Shown here: positions 33,401 to 45,398 of the stretch, one piece after another | Layout: each line of letters starts with the position of its first letter | Position numbering within the stretch: the first letter of the stretch is position 1 | DNA from: Molossus alvarezi | Taxonomy: Eukaryota; Chordata; Mammalia; Chiroptera; Molossidae | Direction of reading: 5' to 3' | Length of the DNA stretch: 64,000 nucleotides | Assembly: GCA_037176705.1 (NCBI GenBank) | Contig: CM073887.1 | Location: 87,988,348-88,052,347, forward strand | Notes under the pieces: generated by a model | Databases searched by the model: none | The model's input: only the letters and a program-made list of their open reading frames with translations | What the model was told of the DNA's origin: nothing | Position numbers and translations under genes: made by a program

Positions 33401-33633
33401 CCTGCAGACCGAAGAGTCATGGGTTCAATTCTGGTGGAGGGCATGTGCCTGAGTTGCAGGTTTCCCTGGCCCCAACCAGGGCTGCACAGGAGGCAACCAA
33501 CTAACTGATGTCTCTCTCACTTAAATGTTTTTTTCTTTCTCTCCTCCCCTCCCTCCCTTCCACTCTCTCTAAAAAAAAATAAAAATCAATGACAGAATGT
33601 CCTCAGGTGAGCATGAACAACAACAAAATAATA
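33401..33633 (+). mobile_element. Ves type A SINE, 5' truncated
   Basis: Lacks the first part of the head. Flanks AATAAATATTTTGG / AATAAATAAAACATTGG. Tail TCCTCAGGTGAGCA. Confidence 0.8.
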
Positions 33634-33711
33634 ATAAATAAATAAAACATTGGAGATGAAATATTTACCAATGAGGAGTATCCTTCTGTACGTTACATAA
33701 GTAATGTAATG

Positions 33712-33886
33712 GGGTTTTTTAAAATCCTCACCAGAGTATATGTTCATTGATTTTAAAAAGAGGGAGAGACAATGATGTGAGAGAGAAACATCAATCAGTT
33801 GCCTCCCATATGCACCCCAACCAGGAATCAAACCACAACTGGGGATCAAGCCCACAACTTTTTGGTTCCCACTAACCGAACCACCC
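33712..33886 (-). mobile_element. Diverged Ves SINE, sense to FNIP1
   Basis: Tail AATCCTCACCAGAG at left; degenerate head at right. Flanking AATGTAATG on both sides. Confidence 0.75.
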
Positions 33887-34009
33887 AATGTAATGCTTTA
33901 AAATTATTTATTATACCTTCATTCATTTTTGTTACAGTAGCTACTACTACAATAGAGTCTAAAAAAACCAAAAAGGGCCCAAAAAGACAGATAGATCTAT
34001 CTCTATAAT

Positions 34010-34398
34010 GAATATCTTCACTTGACTATTCCACCAATACTTCTAATCCAACATGCCTACATCTAAAATCATCAATTCCCAATTTCTTGTTTCTCCCAGT
34101 GAATGACACCAATACCCATGCAATTACACAGCCAGATGGCAAAGTGCCACACTTGACTCATTCTTCTATCTAATTACCAAGTCCTGTCCACTCTCTATTT
34201 CTCTAAATGAAACCCTCAATAACTCTATCCTCACCGACACAATCTTACTTTAGGTCCCCATTATCTGTCATTTAGATTATCACAAACAGCCTTGTAATAC
34301 AGGTCTTTCTTTAATCTCACTGGCTTACTTGAATTCGTTCCCATTGGAATTAAAATATTCTTATGCAGAGATAAATCTGAACTGAATACATTTCTACA
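34010..34398 (+). mobile_element. L2 LINE fragment
   Basis: TCTAATTACCAAGTCCTGTC, TAGATTATCACAAACAGCCT and TAATACAGGTCTTTCTTTAA are L2 ORF2 text. Ends where Tigger1 begins. Confidence 0.7.
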
Positions 34399-36640
34399 CA
34401 GGCATACCTCGTTTCATTGCATTTCGCAGATATTGTGCTTTTTAAAAATTAAAGGTTTGTGGCAACCCTGTATCAAGCAAGTCGATCAGCTTTTTCCAAC
34501 AGCATTTGCTCACTTCTTGTCTCTGTCATATTTTAGTAATTCTCAAAATATTTCAAACTTTCTCATTATTATTATATTTGTTATGGTGATCTGTGATCAG
34601 AGATCTTTGATGTTACTATTATAATTGTTTTGGGATACCATGAACCATACCCACATAAGATGACAAACTTAAATGATAAATGTTTGTGTTCTGACTGCTC
34701 CACCAACCAGTTGTTCCCCCATCTCTCCCCACCTCCTTGGGCCTCCTTGAGACACAACAATATTGAAGTTAGGCAAATTAATAACCCTACAGGGGCCTCT
34801 AAGTGTTCAAGTGAAAGGAAGAGTCATATGTCTCTCATTTTAAACCAAAAGCTAGAAATGATTAAGGTGAGTGAGGAAACCTGTCGAAAGCCAAGACAGA
34901 TTGAAAGTTAGGACTCTTGCACCAGTTATCCAAGTTGTGAGTGGAAATGGAAAGTTCCTGAAGGAACTTAAAAGTGCTACTCCAGTGAACAAACACACAG
35001 ATGATGAGTAAGCAAACCAAGCCCAGCTGGTGTGGCTCAGTGGTTGAGCATCAATCCATGCACCAAGAGGTCGCTGGTTCGATTGCTGGTCAGGGCACAC
35101 GCCCAGGTTGTGGGCCAAATCCCCAGTGGGGGGCATGTAAGGAGGTGGCCAATTGATGTTCTCTCTCACTGATGTTTCTATCTCTCTCCCTCTCCCTTCC
35201 TCTCTCTAAAATCAATAAAGAAAAAGAAAGAAAGAAAGAGAGAGAGAGAAAACCTATTGTTGACACAGAGAAAATTTTAGTGGTCTGGACAGAAGATCAA
35301 ACCACCCACAACATTTCCTTAAACCAAAGCCTAATCCAGAGCAAGGTCCTAACTCAATTCTAGGAAGGTTGAGAGGTGAGGACTCCGCAGAAGAAAATTT
35401 TGAAGCTACCAGAAGTTGTGTTCATGAGGTTTAAGGAAAGAAGGCATCTCCATAACAAAAAGTGCAAGGTGAAGCAGCAAGTGCTGATGTAGGACCTGCA
35501 GCAAGCTAGCCAGATGATCTAGGTAAGATAAGTAATGAAGATGATTACATTAAGCAACAGATTTTCAATGTAGATGAAACAACCTTATATTGGAAAAAAA
35601 TATCATCTAGGACTTTCATAGCTAGACAGAGCAGAAGTCAATGCCTGGCTTCAAAGCTTCAACAAACAGGATGACTTTCTTAGAAGATAATGCAGCTGGT
35701 GACCAAATTAAAGTCAATGCTCATTTGCCATTGCAAAAATCCTAGGCCCTTAAAAAGTATGCTAAATTTACTCTGCGAGTGCACTATAAATGGAACAACA
35801 AAGCCTGGATGACAGTACACCTACTTACAACCCGATTTACTGAATATTTTAAGCCCACTGTTGAGACCTACTGTTCAGGAAAAAATTCCTCTCAAAATAT
35901 TACTGCTCACTGAAAATGCAGTTGGGCACCCAGGAGCTCTAATGGAGAAGTCCAATAAGGTTAATGTTGTTTTCATGCCTGCTACCCAGTAACAATTCTG
36001 CAGCCCATGAATCATCAAGGAGTTATTTCAAATTTCAGGCCTTATTATTTAAGAAATACATTTCATAGGCTATAGTTGCCATGGATAATGATTCTTCTAA
36101 TGGACCTGGACAAAGTAAATTAAAAACCTTCTGGAAAGGATTTGCCATTCTAGATGTCATTAAGAACATTCATGAATCATGGGAAAAGGTCAAAACAGCA
36201 ACATTATAGTTTGGAAGTTGACTCCAAAACTCATGGATGACTTTGGCAGGGTTCAAGACCTCAGTGGAGGAAGTAATTGCAGATATGGTAGAAACAGCAA
36301 GAGAACTGGAATTAGAGGTGGAACTTGAACCTGTGACTGAACTGCTGCAACCTCATGATAAAATTTTAACAGATGAGGAGCCATCAACATCAAGGCAACA
36401 TCCTCCACCAGCAAAAACATGACGGTCAGCAATTTTTAGCAACAAAGTATTTTGAAATTAAGGTATGTACACTGTTTCTTTATACATAATGCTATTGCAC
36501 ATTTAACACACTACAGAATAGTGTAAACATAAATTTTATATGCACTGGGAAACCAAAAATTCATGTCACTTGCTTTATTGAGATACTGCTTTATTGTGGT
36601 GGTTTGGAACCAAATCCACAATATCTATATCTCTGTATTC
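34399..36640 (+). mobile_element. Tigger1 DNA transposon (pogo/Tc1-mariner), decayed
   Basis: The left end CAGGCATACCTCGTTTCATT is the Tigger1 terminal repeat; the body follows the Tigger1 consensus in order. Transposase remnants: SLILNQKLEMIKVSEETCRK near 34835 and [20 protein letters not shown] near 36250. The frame is broken many times. A section of transposase between KILTDEE and [13 protein letters not shown] (36380) appears deleted, and a Ves SINE interrupts it at 35021. The right end (36600-36640) is worn. Confidence 0.9.
35021..35249 (+). mobile_element. Ves type B SINE in Tigger1
   Basis: Complete type B copy with tail AAAATCAATAAAGAAAAAGA and a purine-rich extension. Inserted in the transposase region. 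Confidence 0.9.
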
Positions 36641-36678
36641 TGAAAACTCTGTGGTGGTCTTAAAAATGCATCACATAG

Positions 36679-36927
36679 CCCTGGCCAGTTTGGCTCAGCG
36701 GTTAGAGCGTCGGCCTGCGGTCCGGAGAGACCCGGGTTCGGTTCCCACTAAGGGCACGTACTTCGGTTGCAGTTTGTCCCCGGCCCTGGTTGGTCGTGCG
36801 GGTGGCAGCCACTCGATGTGTCCCTTCACGTCGATGTTTCTCTCCCTCTCTCCCTTCCTCTCTCTCCCTCCCACTCTATCTGTACAAAAAGTGGAAGGAT
36901 GTCCTCGGGTGAGGATAAAAAAAAAAA
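36679..36927 (+). mobile_element. Ves type A SINE, young
   Basis: Full-length with an identical 17-bp duplication AAAAATGCATCACATAG (36662-36678, 36928-36944). Near-consensus sequence throughout, so among the youngest here. Confidence 0.95.
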
Positions 36928-36944
36928 AAAAATGCATCACATAG

Positions 36945-37344
36945 ATCTCTGGCTACAAGGACTGTAACTGAAAAAGTAAGCCAGTTACTGTATTCTGAAA
37001 TCCAATGCCACATTTATGCAACTTCAGAAGTCCCTTTGGCTGCTCCTAGCCAATGACTGAACATAGCAGGTATAGTAAGGCAGGCCCATTTTGGCAAGAA
37101 GTGGGTCTATTCTGACAACAAACTTTGACTCAAAGACTTAACAATGGCCTTACCAAACCTTCCTTAAACTGTATGGCAGGCTGGACACTTCCACACAACC
37201 TTCTATTCTTCTTTTACTTAGGCTCAGACTTTTATCACATCCCAAGGGCTCTCTTAATCTTTTGCAGCTCCCTCCTCATTTTCTCTCATACAGTCATTTC
37301 CCCTAACAAAATCCTATGCTTAATCCTGTCTTAGCAACTGTTAA
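36945..37344. other. Unrecognised segment, possibly an old dispersed repeat
   Basis: About 400 bp with a C-rich second half (CCAAGGGCTCTCTTAATCTT; CAAAATCCTATGCTTAATCC). It has the look of an old LTR-type relic, but I cannot name it or find its ends. Confidence 0.3.
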
Positions 37345-37482
37345 AAATCAGGTGGAAGACCCAAACTAACACACCCTCACTGGTACCTAGTGCTCAAAGA
37401 CCAAGTCTAAATTCCTCAGTGTGGCCCACAGTGCCCTTTCATGATTTGGCTCTTGCTTACATCTTTTTTTTTTAGAGAGGAA

Positions 37483-37529
<47 letters not shown>

Positions 37530-38085
37530 CATGTGAGAGAGGAACATTGATAGGTTGCCTTCTGCACGTCCCCCACTGGGGATCGAGCTCGAAACCCAGG
37601 CATGTGCCCTCCCTGGGGATTGAACCAGGACCTCTCAGTCCATGGGGCAATGCTTAATCCACTGAGCCACAACGGCCGGGCACTCACATCTTTCTTTTCA
37701 CTCCCTTTACTCCTATTTTGTGTTCCATCCATAATGATTTATTCACATTCTTCCCATGCTCTATGATCCCTTGCCCCGTGTTCTATGCACATGCTATTGC
37801 TTTTACCAAGAACGTTTCTTTCCCCAACTATCAGACTAATCCTTCAAGGAAGCCTGCTCTGACTGTCCCTAATTAAATTAGAGAATCCTCCTTATTTTTA
37901 TCATACCATGCTCTTAATCCTATCCAAGAATTAACTACAGTATACTATAATTATTGAAATACTTGTCTAACTCCCACCAACTATAAATCCACTAAGGTAG
38001 AAACTGTGGTTTACTACTGTATTCAGGGCCTAGCAGAATGTTTGGCATATAATAGGTGCTTGATAAGTATTTGTTGATTAATTGG
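37345..38085 (+). mobile_element. L2 LINE 3' end
   Basis: TCTAAATTCCTCAGTGTGGC, TGTTCTATGCACATGCTATT, AAGGAAGCCTGCTCTGACTG and the 3' end TAATAGGTGCTTGATAAGTA then TTTGTTGATTAATTGG. Interrupted by a Ves SINE. Confidence 0.85.
37470..37680 (-). mobile_element. Ves type B SINE in L2, sense to FNIP1
   Basis: Minus-strand copy with a long pure GA run (37487-37523). Flanks CTTACATCTTTTTT / CTCACATCTTTCTTTT. Confidence 0.88.
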
Positions 38086-39259
38086 AAATTTAAAGAAAAT
38101 AAGAAATAGTGCTCAAATATTCTTGATTCACAATAAGGTACAAATAAAAGCTGTTCATAAAATCTCTACTCTGTTAAATAAATTTCTTATTCTATATTAA
38201 AAGAGAAGTATATCTAGCATTGATAGTGTAATTACCTTTATAAGTGATAATAAATTTGTATTAGTAAAATAAATAGCTTTTAATAAGCCCGTTAAGCTTT
38301 GAAAAGTGTCAAACTACAAAGAAAAAAAGATTTAGTTATTTCCTTGTCACATCTTTACTTTGTTAAAGCCAATGAAATAATTAACCAAGTTAGAAAAAAG
38401 CAGAACTTCTATTTTTCTATTGAAATATATACACTTTCTGAAATGTATGCCCGGCACTGTAACTAGCTCACAGTGGGTGCGTCATAAATGGTTGCTCATT
38501 TGAATGAACATGAATTATAAAAAATGATAGAATGTTATACTGTTCAAGTTGAAAGAAAAAACTATTTTCTACTAATTCATATAACTAATACATATTTATT
38601 TCAATTAATTACAAATAAAAATTATCACTAACCAGGGAATGAGAGAAATATTCATCGTATTCTAACTGCCGCCTACTCTGACATACTGCAGTTCTCTATG
38701 CACTGGCCATATGATCAGCAGCAATTTAGTTAAGTTTTCTAGAGTAGAACAAATGACTAGAAATGTTACAAACAGTTCATCACTTTGAAATATTAAACTT
38801 AAATAACTACAACAATTAACTAACAAAATTACTAAATAAGTTGTTACTCTAATAAATCTTTTAAGGAACATGAAATCTGAGTATTTTCTCATCTGAATTA
38901 CAGATCAAACATGAGTACAATTTCAAAATTACTTTTGTTGTTAGGACAGAGAGAAGAGAGAAAGTGTAATTAATACCAGTCTTTCTCAGCTGCTTTTTCA
39001 AAGATGCATCAAACTTAAAAGCAAAAACAAATCTGACAGATCTTCAGCAATTCTCTCTTTTCAGATACAAAATAATCATTATGCTCAAATATATAAAAAT
39101 TATGTTTTCCAAATAACAAAAATGGTATACATACTTACAATTTAAAAGCCTTTTCCACTTTTAGTATTTGACACTCTTTGGTCTTATTAAGAAAGAACTG
39201 CAAATCCCTGTTATACTGTTAACATTTTTAAAACTTATGAAACCAAAGGAATCATTTAC
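38086..39259. other. FNIP1: Intron 6 start, nothing recognised
   Basis: About 1.2 kb of A+T-rich intron without a named repeat. Confidence 0.5.
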
Positions 39260-39351
39260 CTATATTTCCAAGTAGTCCATTAATAACTGTGTTACTATCA
39301 GCCTTTAATGTACTGTTGTCCTGATTGATGAATTCGAGACTGTCTTGCAGC
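39260..39351 (-). CDS. FNIP1: FNIP1 exon 6
   Basis: Thirty codons (residues 178-207, [20 protein letters not shown] onward to GLLGNI) with a split base at each end. The donor is ATAG then GTAAAT. The last base G can pair with GT of the cassette exon 7 (Gly208) or directly with TT of exon 8 (Val), so both inclusion and skipping of exon 7 keep the frame. Confidence 0.95.
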
Positions 39352-39494
39352 CTAAAGGGAAGGAAAAAATAATAAATTCCAAATTTATTTTATGCTCTTA
39401 ATTCTTTGTATATCCCAAGGAAATTCTCAGTGCATAACAGTTTCTTAACCTTCCCTATTAGTACTAGAAACTAATAACTTCAATCATCCTGAAG

Positions 39495-39685
39495 GGTTAA
39501 ATTCAGCCTGGTTTTGTAAAAAAAAGTTTAATTGGAACACAGCCACACCCATTCATTTATGTACTGTATATGACTGTTTTAATGCTACAATTGCAGAGCT
39601 GAGAAATTACAACGAACTGTCTGGCTCACAAAACCAAAAATACTATCTGGATCTTTATAGAAAAAGATTATGGACCCTGATTTAA
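39495..39685 (-). mobile_element. hAT-type non-autonomous DNA transposon relic
   Basis: GTTTAATTGGAACACAGCCA and CACCCATTCATTTATGTACT, then GATCTTTATAGAAAAAG: same family as 2420-2640 in the opposite orientation. Confidence 0.7.
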
Positions 39686-40718
39686 ATTACAAACTTTCCA
39701 TATTTTGACCCTGAAAATATTTTCTGAACTTCTTACAGAAAAAAAAGGAAATGAAAAAGGAGAATCAACCAAATATCAAAAAAGTATCTGTAGTCCCCAC
39801 ATTATAAATGACCTATATTACTTTTTTTTAGTAAATTATTCAAATAACAGAAGTAAAATAACTTTATGCATTCAATCCAAAGTATCCTTCTTTAAGATTT
39901 TAAGAACTATCAATTATAACTTAGAAAAGATAAAATGAGGAAATTGGAGCTAAAGTCTGTCATCCCAATGTAGTATATCTAATTTCTAGTTTAGTTTAAA
40001 ACTCTTAAAAATTAATACTTTTGGCATCAATATTTTTAAGTACCCATGATAGTATAAAAAAAATCTCTCCCTTTCCTTCCTAAAAGTTAAAAAAGAGCTA
40101 CAGGTATTAGAACTTTAGCTAATAAAACCCCTCAGAAGAGTTTATGAAGCACTGACAATAAATAGAAGCTCTTGAGAATTTCTCTAGTTCAGAGCTGGCT
40201 CCTTACTATCTCTTGCTGCTTTTGATTTGGGGTTTCTGATTTGGAACCTGCAGAATCCCTCCCTGGGGTCCACTACCACCTCATCCTAGCCCCAGTCCTT
40301 CATTACTAGTTTCTGACATGTAGTCCATTATCCTGACATCAGGACTGACCTGGTTTCAACTTTACTATTTAAATCTTAGCAGTAACAACTTGTAATATCT
40401 CTGTGTCCCACCATATGTCTGGCCTAGGCTACTTCTAATTACAGGGTTAATTCTGCAGGGGGATCTAAAAATTGAAGAGCACAACCTGCAGTTGCTAACT
40501 CAGCATGGCACTGCAAAATAGAAAATCAGCATGTCAACTTAACATGGAAATGCATTCAACATTTTACTTCCAGATATAGCTCCTAGCAAATTAGAGACAG
40601 AGAAACTACACTTCCTGTTCTTCAACTAAGCTCAAATGAGGAAGCAATCTGGCCTCCATACACAGAGTGGCTGGGTGGGTAAAAAACCCAAACAATACAA
40701 ACAATATGCCGTCTACAA
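39686..40718. other. FNIP1: Intron 5 stretch, nothing recognised
   Basis: About 1 kb with no repeat I can name; a G+C-richer part lies at 40190-40460. Confidence 0.5.
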
Positions 40719-40731
40719 AAGATTCACTTCA

Positions 40732-40974
40732 GCCCTGGCCAGTTTGGCTCAGCGGTTAGAGTGTCGGCCGTGGACCAGAGAGTCGCGGGTTCCATTATGA
40801 TTGATCAAGAACACATACATTGGTTGTGGTTGGGTCCCCAGTCCTGGTTAGGGTCATGCAGGAGGCAGCCAATTGATGTGTCTCTCTCACATAGATGCTT
40901 CTCTCCCTCCCTCTCCCCCCCCCACTCTGAAAATAAATTGAAAAATATCATCAGGTGAGGATTAAAAAAAAAAG
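40732..40974 (+). mobile_element. Ves type A SINE
   Basis: Head and body complete, worn middle; flanks GATTCACTTCA / AATTCACTTCA. Tail ATCATCAGGTGAGGA. Confidence 0.88.
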
Positions 40975-41290
40975 AGAAATTCACTTCAGCTTTAGGGACA
41001 CACACACAGGCAAAACATAGCAGGGTAGAAAAAGATATTCTATGCAAGTGGAAAGCCAAAGAGAGCTGGGCTATTAATATTTATGTCAGACAAAACAGAC
41101 TTTAGCCAAAAACAGTAAAAAGAAACAAAGATGGTCAGATAAGAAGGGGTCAATTCATCAAGAAGATATAGCAATCATAACATATTCAGTAAAATTGCAG
41201 GATACAAAAATCAACATACAGAAAACAGTTGTACTTCTATAGACTAACAACAAAACATCTGAAAAAAAAGAAAGGAAGAAATCACTCTGT

Positions 41291-41710
41291 GAGTTCTCTT
41301 CTAAGAATTTATCTGAAGCAACCCAAAACACTAATTCGAAAGACTTTATGTACCCCTATGTTCATTGCAGCATTATTTACAACAGCCAAGAATTGGAAGC
41401 AGTCCAAGTGTCCATCAGTAGATGAATGGATAAAAAAAATTGTGATATATTTACATGGTGGAATACTACTCTGCCGTAAAAAGGAAGAAAACTTTACTAG
41501 TTGCAACAGCATTGATGGACCTGGAAAACATTATGCTAAGTGAAATAAGCCAGTCAGAGAAAGACATGTACCATATGATTTCACTCATATGTAGAATTTA
41601 ATGAACAAACTGAACTACTAAATAAAAGAGAGACAGACTCAGAGAGAGCAGGCAGACAGCTCTGGTGGAGGGGATAAGGGGAGGAGAGGGTGGAGAGATT
41701 GAGTTAAAGA

Positions 41711-41747
<37 letters not shown>

Positions 41748-41856
41748 ACAAACTCATTGACAACAGTGTGGTGATTGCAGGTGTGGAAGTGGAAGAGGGC
41801 ATAGAGGGAATAAATGGTGATGAAAAAAATATTAAATAAATAAATAAATAAATCAC
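41291..41856 (+). mobile_element. Younger L1 3' end inserted in the older L1
   Basis: 5'-truncated L1 ([20 protein letters not shown] text near 41360) with 3' UTR, pure GA run at 41711-41744 and a TAAA-repeat tail. Target AAATCACTCTG is present before (41279) and after (41852) it. Confidence 0.82.
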
Positions 41857-42322
41857 TCTGCTTCAAAAACAATACAATATCAAAACCAATCAACTAGAAA
41901 GAAATTTAACCAAGGAAGTAAAAGATCTCTACACTGAAAACCAGAAGCCTTTATTTAATGAAAGGAACTGAAGATACAAACAAATGCAAAAATACCCCAT
42001 GTTCATGAACCAGAAGAATGAATATTGTGAAAATATCCCTACCACCCAAAGCCATCTATAGATTCAACATAATCTTCATCAAAATTCCAGTGACATTTTG
42101 CACAGAAATAAAAAAATAATCTTAAAATCTGTTTAGTGCCACAAGAGACCCAAGTACCCAAAGCAATCTTGAGAAGTACAAAACTGCAGGGATCACACTT
42201 CCTAATTTCAAACTAGAATACAAAGCTACACTATTCAAAACAGTATGATACTGGCAGAAAAATAGACACATAGAACAATGGAACAAAATCGAGAGCGTAG
42301 AAAAAAAAAAACCCCACAGATA

Positions 42323-42457
42323 CAGGATGGGGCAAAGATTTGGTTTACAGTTTTGAGTATGCGAATCACAGAGTTTATTCTTATATTATTATTGATTAAT
42401 TATTGTATTATTTTCCATATAAACAATTATAGTAAACCTACTTTTGCCTCACCTTCT
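42323..42457. mobile_element. Mariner-like palindromic MITE
   Basis: Inverted ends CAGGATGGGGCAAAG...GGTTTACAGT and AGTAAACCTACTTTTGCCTC, flanked by TA, in an L1. A relative lies at 44465-44564. Confidence 0.75.
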
Positions 42458-42734
42458 ATAGTAAACTAGTATTTGATAAGGGAGCCAATACTCAGTAAGG
42501 AAAGGATAGTCTGGATAATCACGTGCAGAAGAATGAAACTGGAACGCTATCTTATATCACTCACAAAAATGAATTTGAAATGGATTAAGACTTAATTAAA
42601 CATACACCCTAAACCATAAAATCCCTAGAAGAAAACATGGGGGGAAAACGCCCTGACACAAGTCTAGACAGCAGTTTCCTGGATATGATACCAAAAACAC
42701 AAGCAATAAAAGCAAACATAAAGAAGTGGGACTA

Positions 42735-42970
42735 GCCCTGGCCAGTGTTGCTCAGTAGTTAGAGCACTGGCCTGAAGACCAGAGAGCTGGGGTTTGATTC
42801 CGGTCAAAAGCACGTACCTTGGTTGCAGTTCGGTCCCTGGCCTTTGTCAGGGATGTGCAGGAGGCAACCAGCCCACCTCCCTCCCTCCCCCCACCCCCTC
42901 TCTCCCTTCCACTCTATCTGAAGATAAATGGAAAAATATCCTCAAGTGAGGATTAAAAAAAAAAAAAAAA
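42735..42970 (+). mobile_element. Ves type A SINE in L1
   Basis: Flanks AGAAGTGGGACTA / AGAAATGGGATTA. Tail TCCTCAAGTGAGGA. C-rich body. Confidence 0.9.
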
Positions 42971-43119
42971 AGAAATGGGATTACTTCAAACTTAAAAGCT
43001 TCTGCACAGCAAAATAAGCAGTCAAAAAAATGAAAAGGCAACCTATGAAATGGAAGAAATATTTCCAAACCCATATATCTGATAACGACTTAATACTCCA
43101 AGGATAAAAAGAACTCATA

Positions 43120-43360
43120 GCCCTGGCCGGTTTGGCTCAGCGGTTAGAGCGCTGGCCTGCGGTCCGGAGAAACCTGGGTTCGGTTCCCGCTAAGGGCATA
43201 TACTTTGGTTGCAGTTTGTCCCGAGTCCTGGGTGGGTCATGTGGGTGGCAGCCACTCGATGTGTCCCTTTCATGTCGATGTTTACCTATCTCTCTCCCCC
43301 TCTCTTTCCCACTTTATCTGAACAAAAAATGGAAAAATGTCCTCAGGTGAAGATAAAAAA
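43120..43360 (+). mobile_element. Ves type A SINE in L1
   Basis: Identical 15-bp duplication AAAAAGAACTCATAG. Tail TCCTCAGGTGAAGA. Confidence 0.93.
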
Positions 43361-43677
43361 AAAAAGAACTCATAGAAATCAACAGCCAAAAAAACCCATA
43401 AACAACCCAATTAAAAAATGACTAGTTCCACGGATAATTCAGGGGAATTGAATAAAAAGGTTTCCAAAGAAGACACATAAATGGCCAACAAGTATGTGAA
43501 AAAGTACTCAAAATCACTATCATCAGGGAAATGAAAATCAAACTACAATAAGATATCACCTCACAAGTGTTGGCATGGGTGTAGAGAAAAGGGAATCCTT
43601 GTGCACTGTTGGTAGGAATGTAAATTGATACAGCCACTATGAAAACAGTATGAGGTTCCTCAAAAATTAAAAAGATA

Positions 43678-43836
43678 GTGCTGGCCGATTTGGCTCAGCG
43701 GTTAGAGCGTCGGCCTGCAGTCCAGAGAGACCAGGGTTCGGTTCCTACTAAGGAAACGTACCTATGTTGCATTTTGTCCCCGGCACTGGTTGGGTAGTGC
43801 AGGAGGCAGCCACTCAATGTGTCCCTTTCATGTTGA

Positions 43837-43868
<32 letters not shown>

Positions 43869-43968
43869 CCCCTCCCTCCCTCCCTCTCCCCCTCCCTCCC
43901 TCCCTCCCTCCCACTCTATCTGAACAAAAAAATGTCAAAATGTCCTCAGGTGAGGATAAAAAAAATTT
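43678..43968 (+). mobile_element. Ves type A SINE in L1
   Basis: Identical 16-bp duplication AAAAATTAAAAAGATA. Expanded (TC)n and CTCCC repeats in the body (43842-43915). Tail TCCTCAGGTGAGGA. Confidence 0.94.
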
Positions 43969-44088
43969 AAAAATTAAAAAGATAATTACCATATAATGCA
44001 GCATCCCACACTGAGTATTATAGCAAAGATAAATGAAAACAGGATACCAAACAGATACCTGCACTCCCATGTTCATTGCAGCATTATT

Positions 44089-44641
44089 TTTTAACCTGAA
44101 TTTATTGGGGTAACATTGGTTAATAACATTATATAATGTTCAGGCGTACAATTCTATATCATCTGTATATTGTATACACACCATCCAAATTCTAGTCTCC
44201 TTCCATCACCATATATTTGATCCCCTTTAGCTTCTTCATCCTTTCCCCACCCCATTCCTCTCTGATAGCCATCTTACCATCGCCTGTGTCTATATTTGTT
44301 TTGTTTTTTGCTTTCCATTTTATATCCCACATGTGAATAAAATCATATGTTTTTGACCTCTTCTAATTTATTTCATTTAGTATGATACTCTGAAGATCCT
44401 TCCATGTTGTCGTAAATGACAATTCTTCATAAATTTTTATGGCTAATCAATATTCCATTGTATATGTAGGGTAAGGCAAAAGTATGTTTACAGTTGTATG
44501 TAAAGTAGTTTATTATTGTATTATTCTCCATATGAACAACTGTAAAGCTTTTGCCCTACCCTGTATGAACATCTTTATCCAATCATCTAAGGACACTTAG
44601 GCTATTTCTATGTTTTAGCTACTGTGAATAATGCTCACTGT
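44089..44641 (-). mobile_element. L1 3' part, inverted, inside the plus-strand L1
   Basis: Reads in antisense from the 3' end (AATTTATTGGGGTAACATTG) to ORF2 text (ATTCCATTGTATATG; AGCTACTGTGAATAATGC). Interrupted by a MITE. Confidence 0.78.
44465..44564. mobile_element. Mariner-like palindromic MITE
   Basis: Inverted ends AGGGTAAGGCAAAAGTATGT and CTTTTGCCCTACCCTG around a short A+T-rich middle (TTATTATTGTATTATTCTCC), inside the inverted L1. Confidence 0.8.
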
Positions 44642-44825
44642 AGCCCAGCCAATGTGGATCAGTGGACTGAACATTATCCCATAGATTGAGAGGTCCTGGT
44701 TCGATTCCTGGTCAGGGCACATGCCCGGGTTGCTGGCCCAATCCCAGTAGGGGGCGTGCAGGAGGCAGATGATCAATGTTTCTCTCTCTCCCTTCCTCTC
44801 TCTAAAAAATCAATAAAAACATATT
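44642..44825 (+). mobile_element. Ves type B SINE
   Basis: Head GCCCAGCCAATGTGGATCAG, body and tail AAAAAATCAATAAAAACATA. Confidence 0.88.
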
Positions 44826-45323
44826 TTTACTGTATGATAGCACTTTTATGTGGAATCTAAAAGAGGCAAACTCAGAGATAAGACAGAGCACAGTGGTGGT
44901 TACTGGGGGTTGGGGTTGAGGGAAATGAGAAGCTAATGATTATAGCGTGCAAACTTCAGTTATCAGATTAACGCACTCTGGGGTCTAATATATAGCATGC
45001 AAATCATAGCTAATTATACTGTATTATAACTTAAAAGTTGCTAGGAGAATAAATCTTAAATGTCTTTACCACATAAAAATAAATGGCAAGTATGTGACAG
45101 GATGAAGGTGTTAGCTAGTGCTATGCAATATATAAATATATCAAATCAACATGGTGTATACCTTAAATTTACACAATTTTATATGTCCATTATAGCTCAA
45201 GAAAGCTGGGAGCAGGGGGGAATCTGGCTTCCATAAACTTTCTAACTTACGGGAGCAGTCTGATAGCTTCATATTTTGTACATCTTAAATAATTCATTTC
45301 TCCCTGCATCCATAACCACTTAC

Positions 45324-45398
45324 GTATTGAGACTCCCACAGATGCTGCTGCCAGTCCGTGCAGTAAAAACTTTGCTAAGCATAAGCTGTGGAGGAGAA
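45324..45398 (-). CDS. FNIP1: FNIP1 exon 5
   Basis: A short exon of 24 complete codons ([20 protein letters not shown], then GSLN), flanked by split codons for Arg152 and Thr177. The acceptor is TTTCATAG and the donor GTAAGT, a consensus donor. It sits between exon 4 (536-bp intron) and the repeat-laden 6-kb intron 5. Confidence 0.95.

Larger units (their letters stand above)
40990..45230 (+). mobile_element. L1 ORF2 3' half and 3' UTR, heavily interrupted
   Basis: A single plus-strand L1 can be followed through 40990-41290, 41857-42734, 42971-43105, 43361-43662, 43969-44088 and 44826-45230. Its ORF2 text runs in order (reverse transcriptase, then cysteine-rich end, then 3' UTR). Between these pieces lie a younger L1, an inverted L1, two mariner-like MITEs and four Ves SINEs. 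Nothing here can code. Confidence 0.8.

Noticed and set aside
36945..37344. Possible LTR of an old endogenous retrovirus
   Set aside because: No TG...CA ends, target duplication, primer site or gag/pol text was seen; left as unrecognised.
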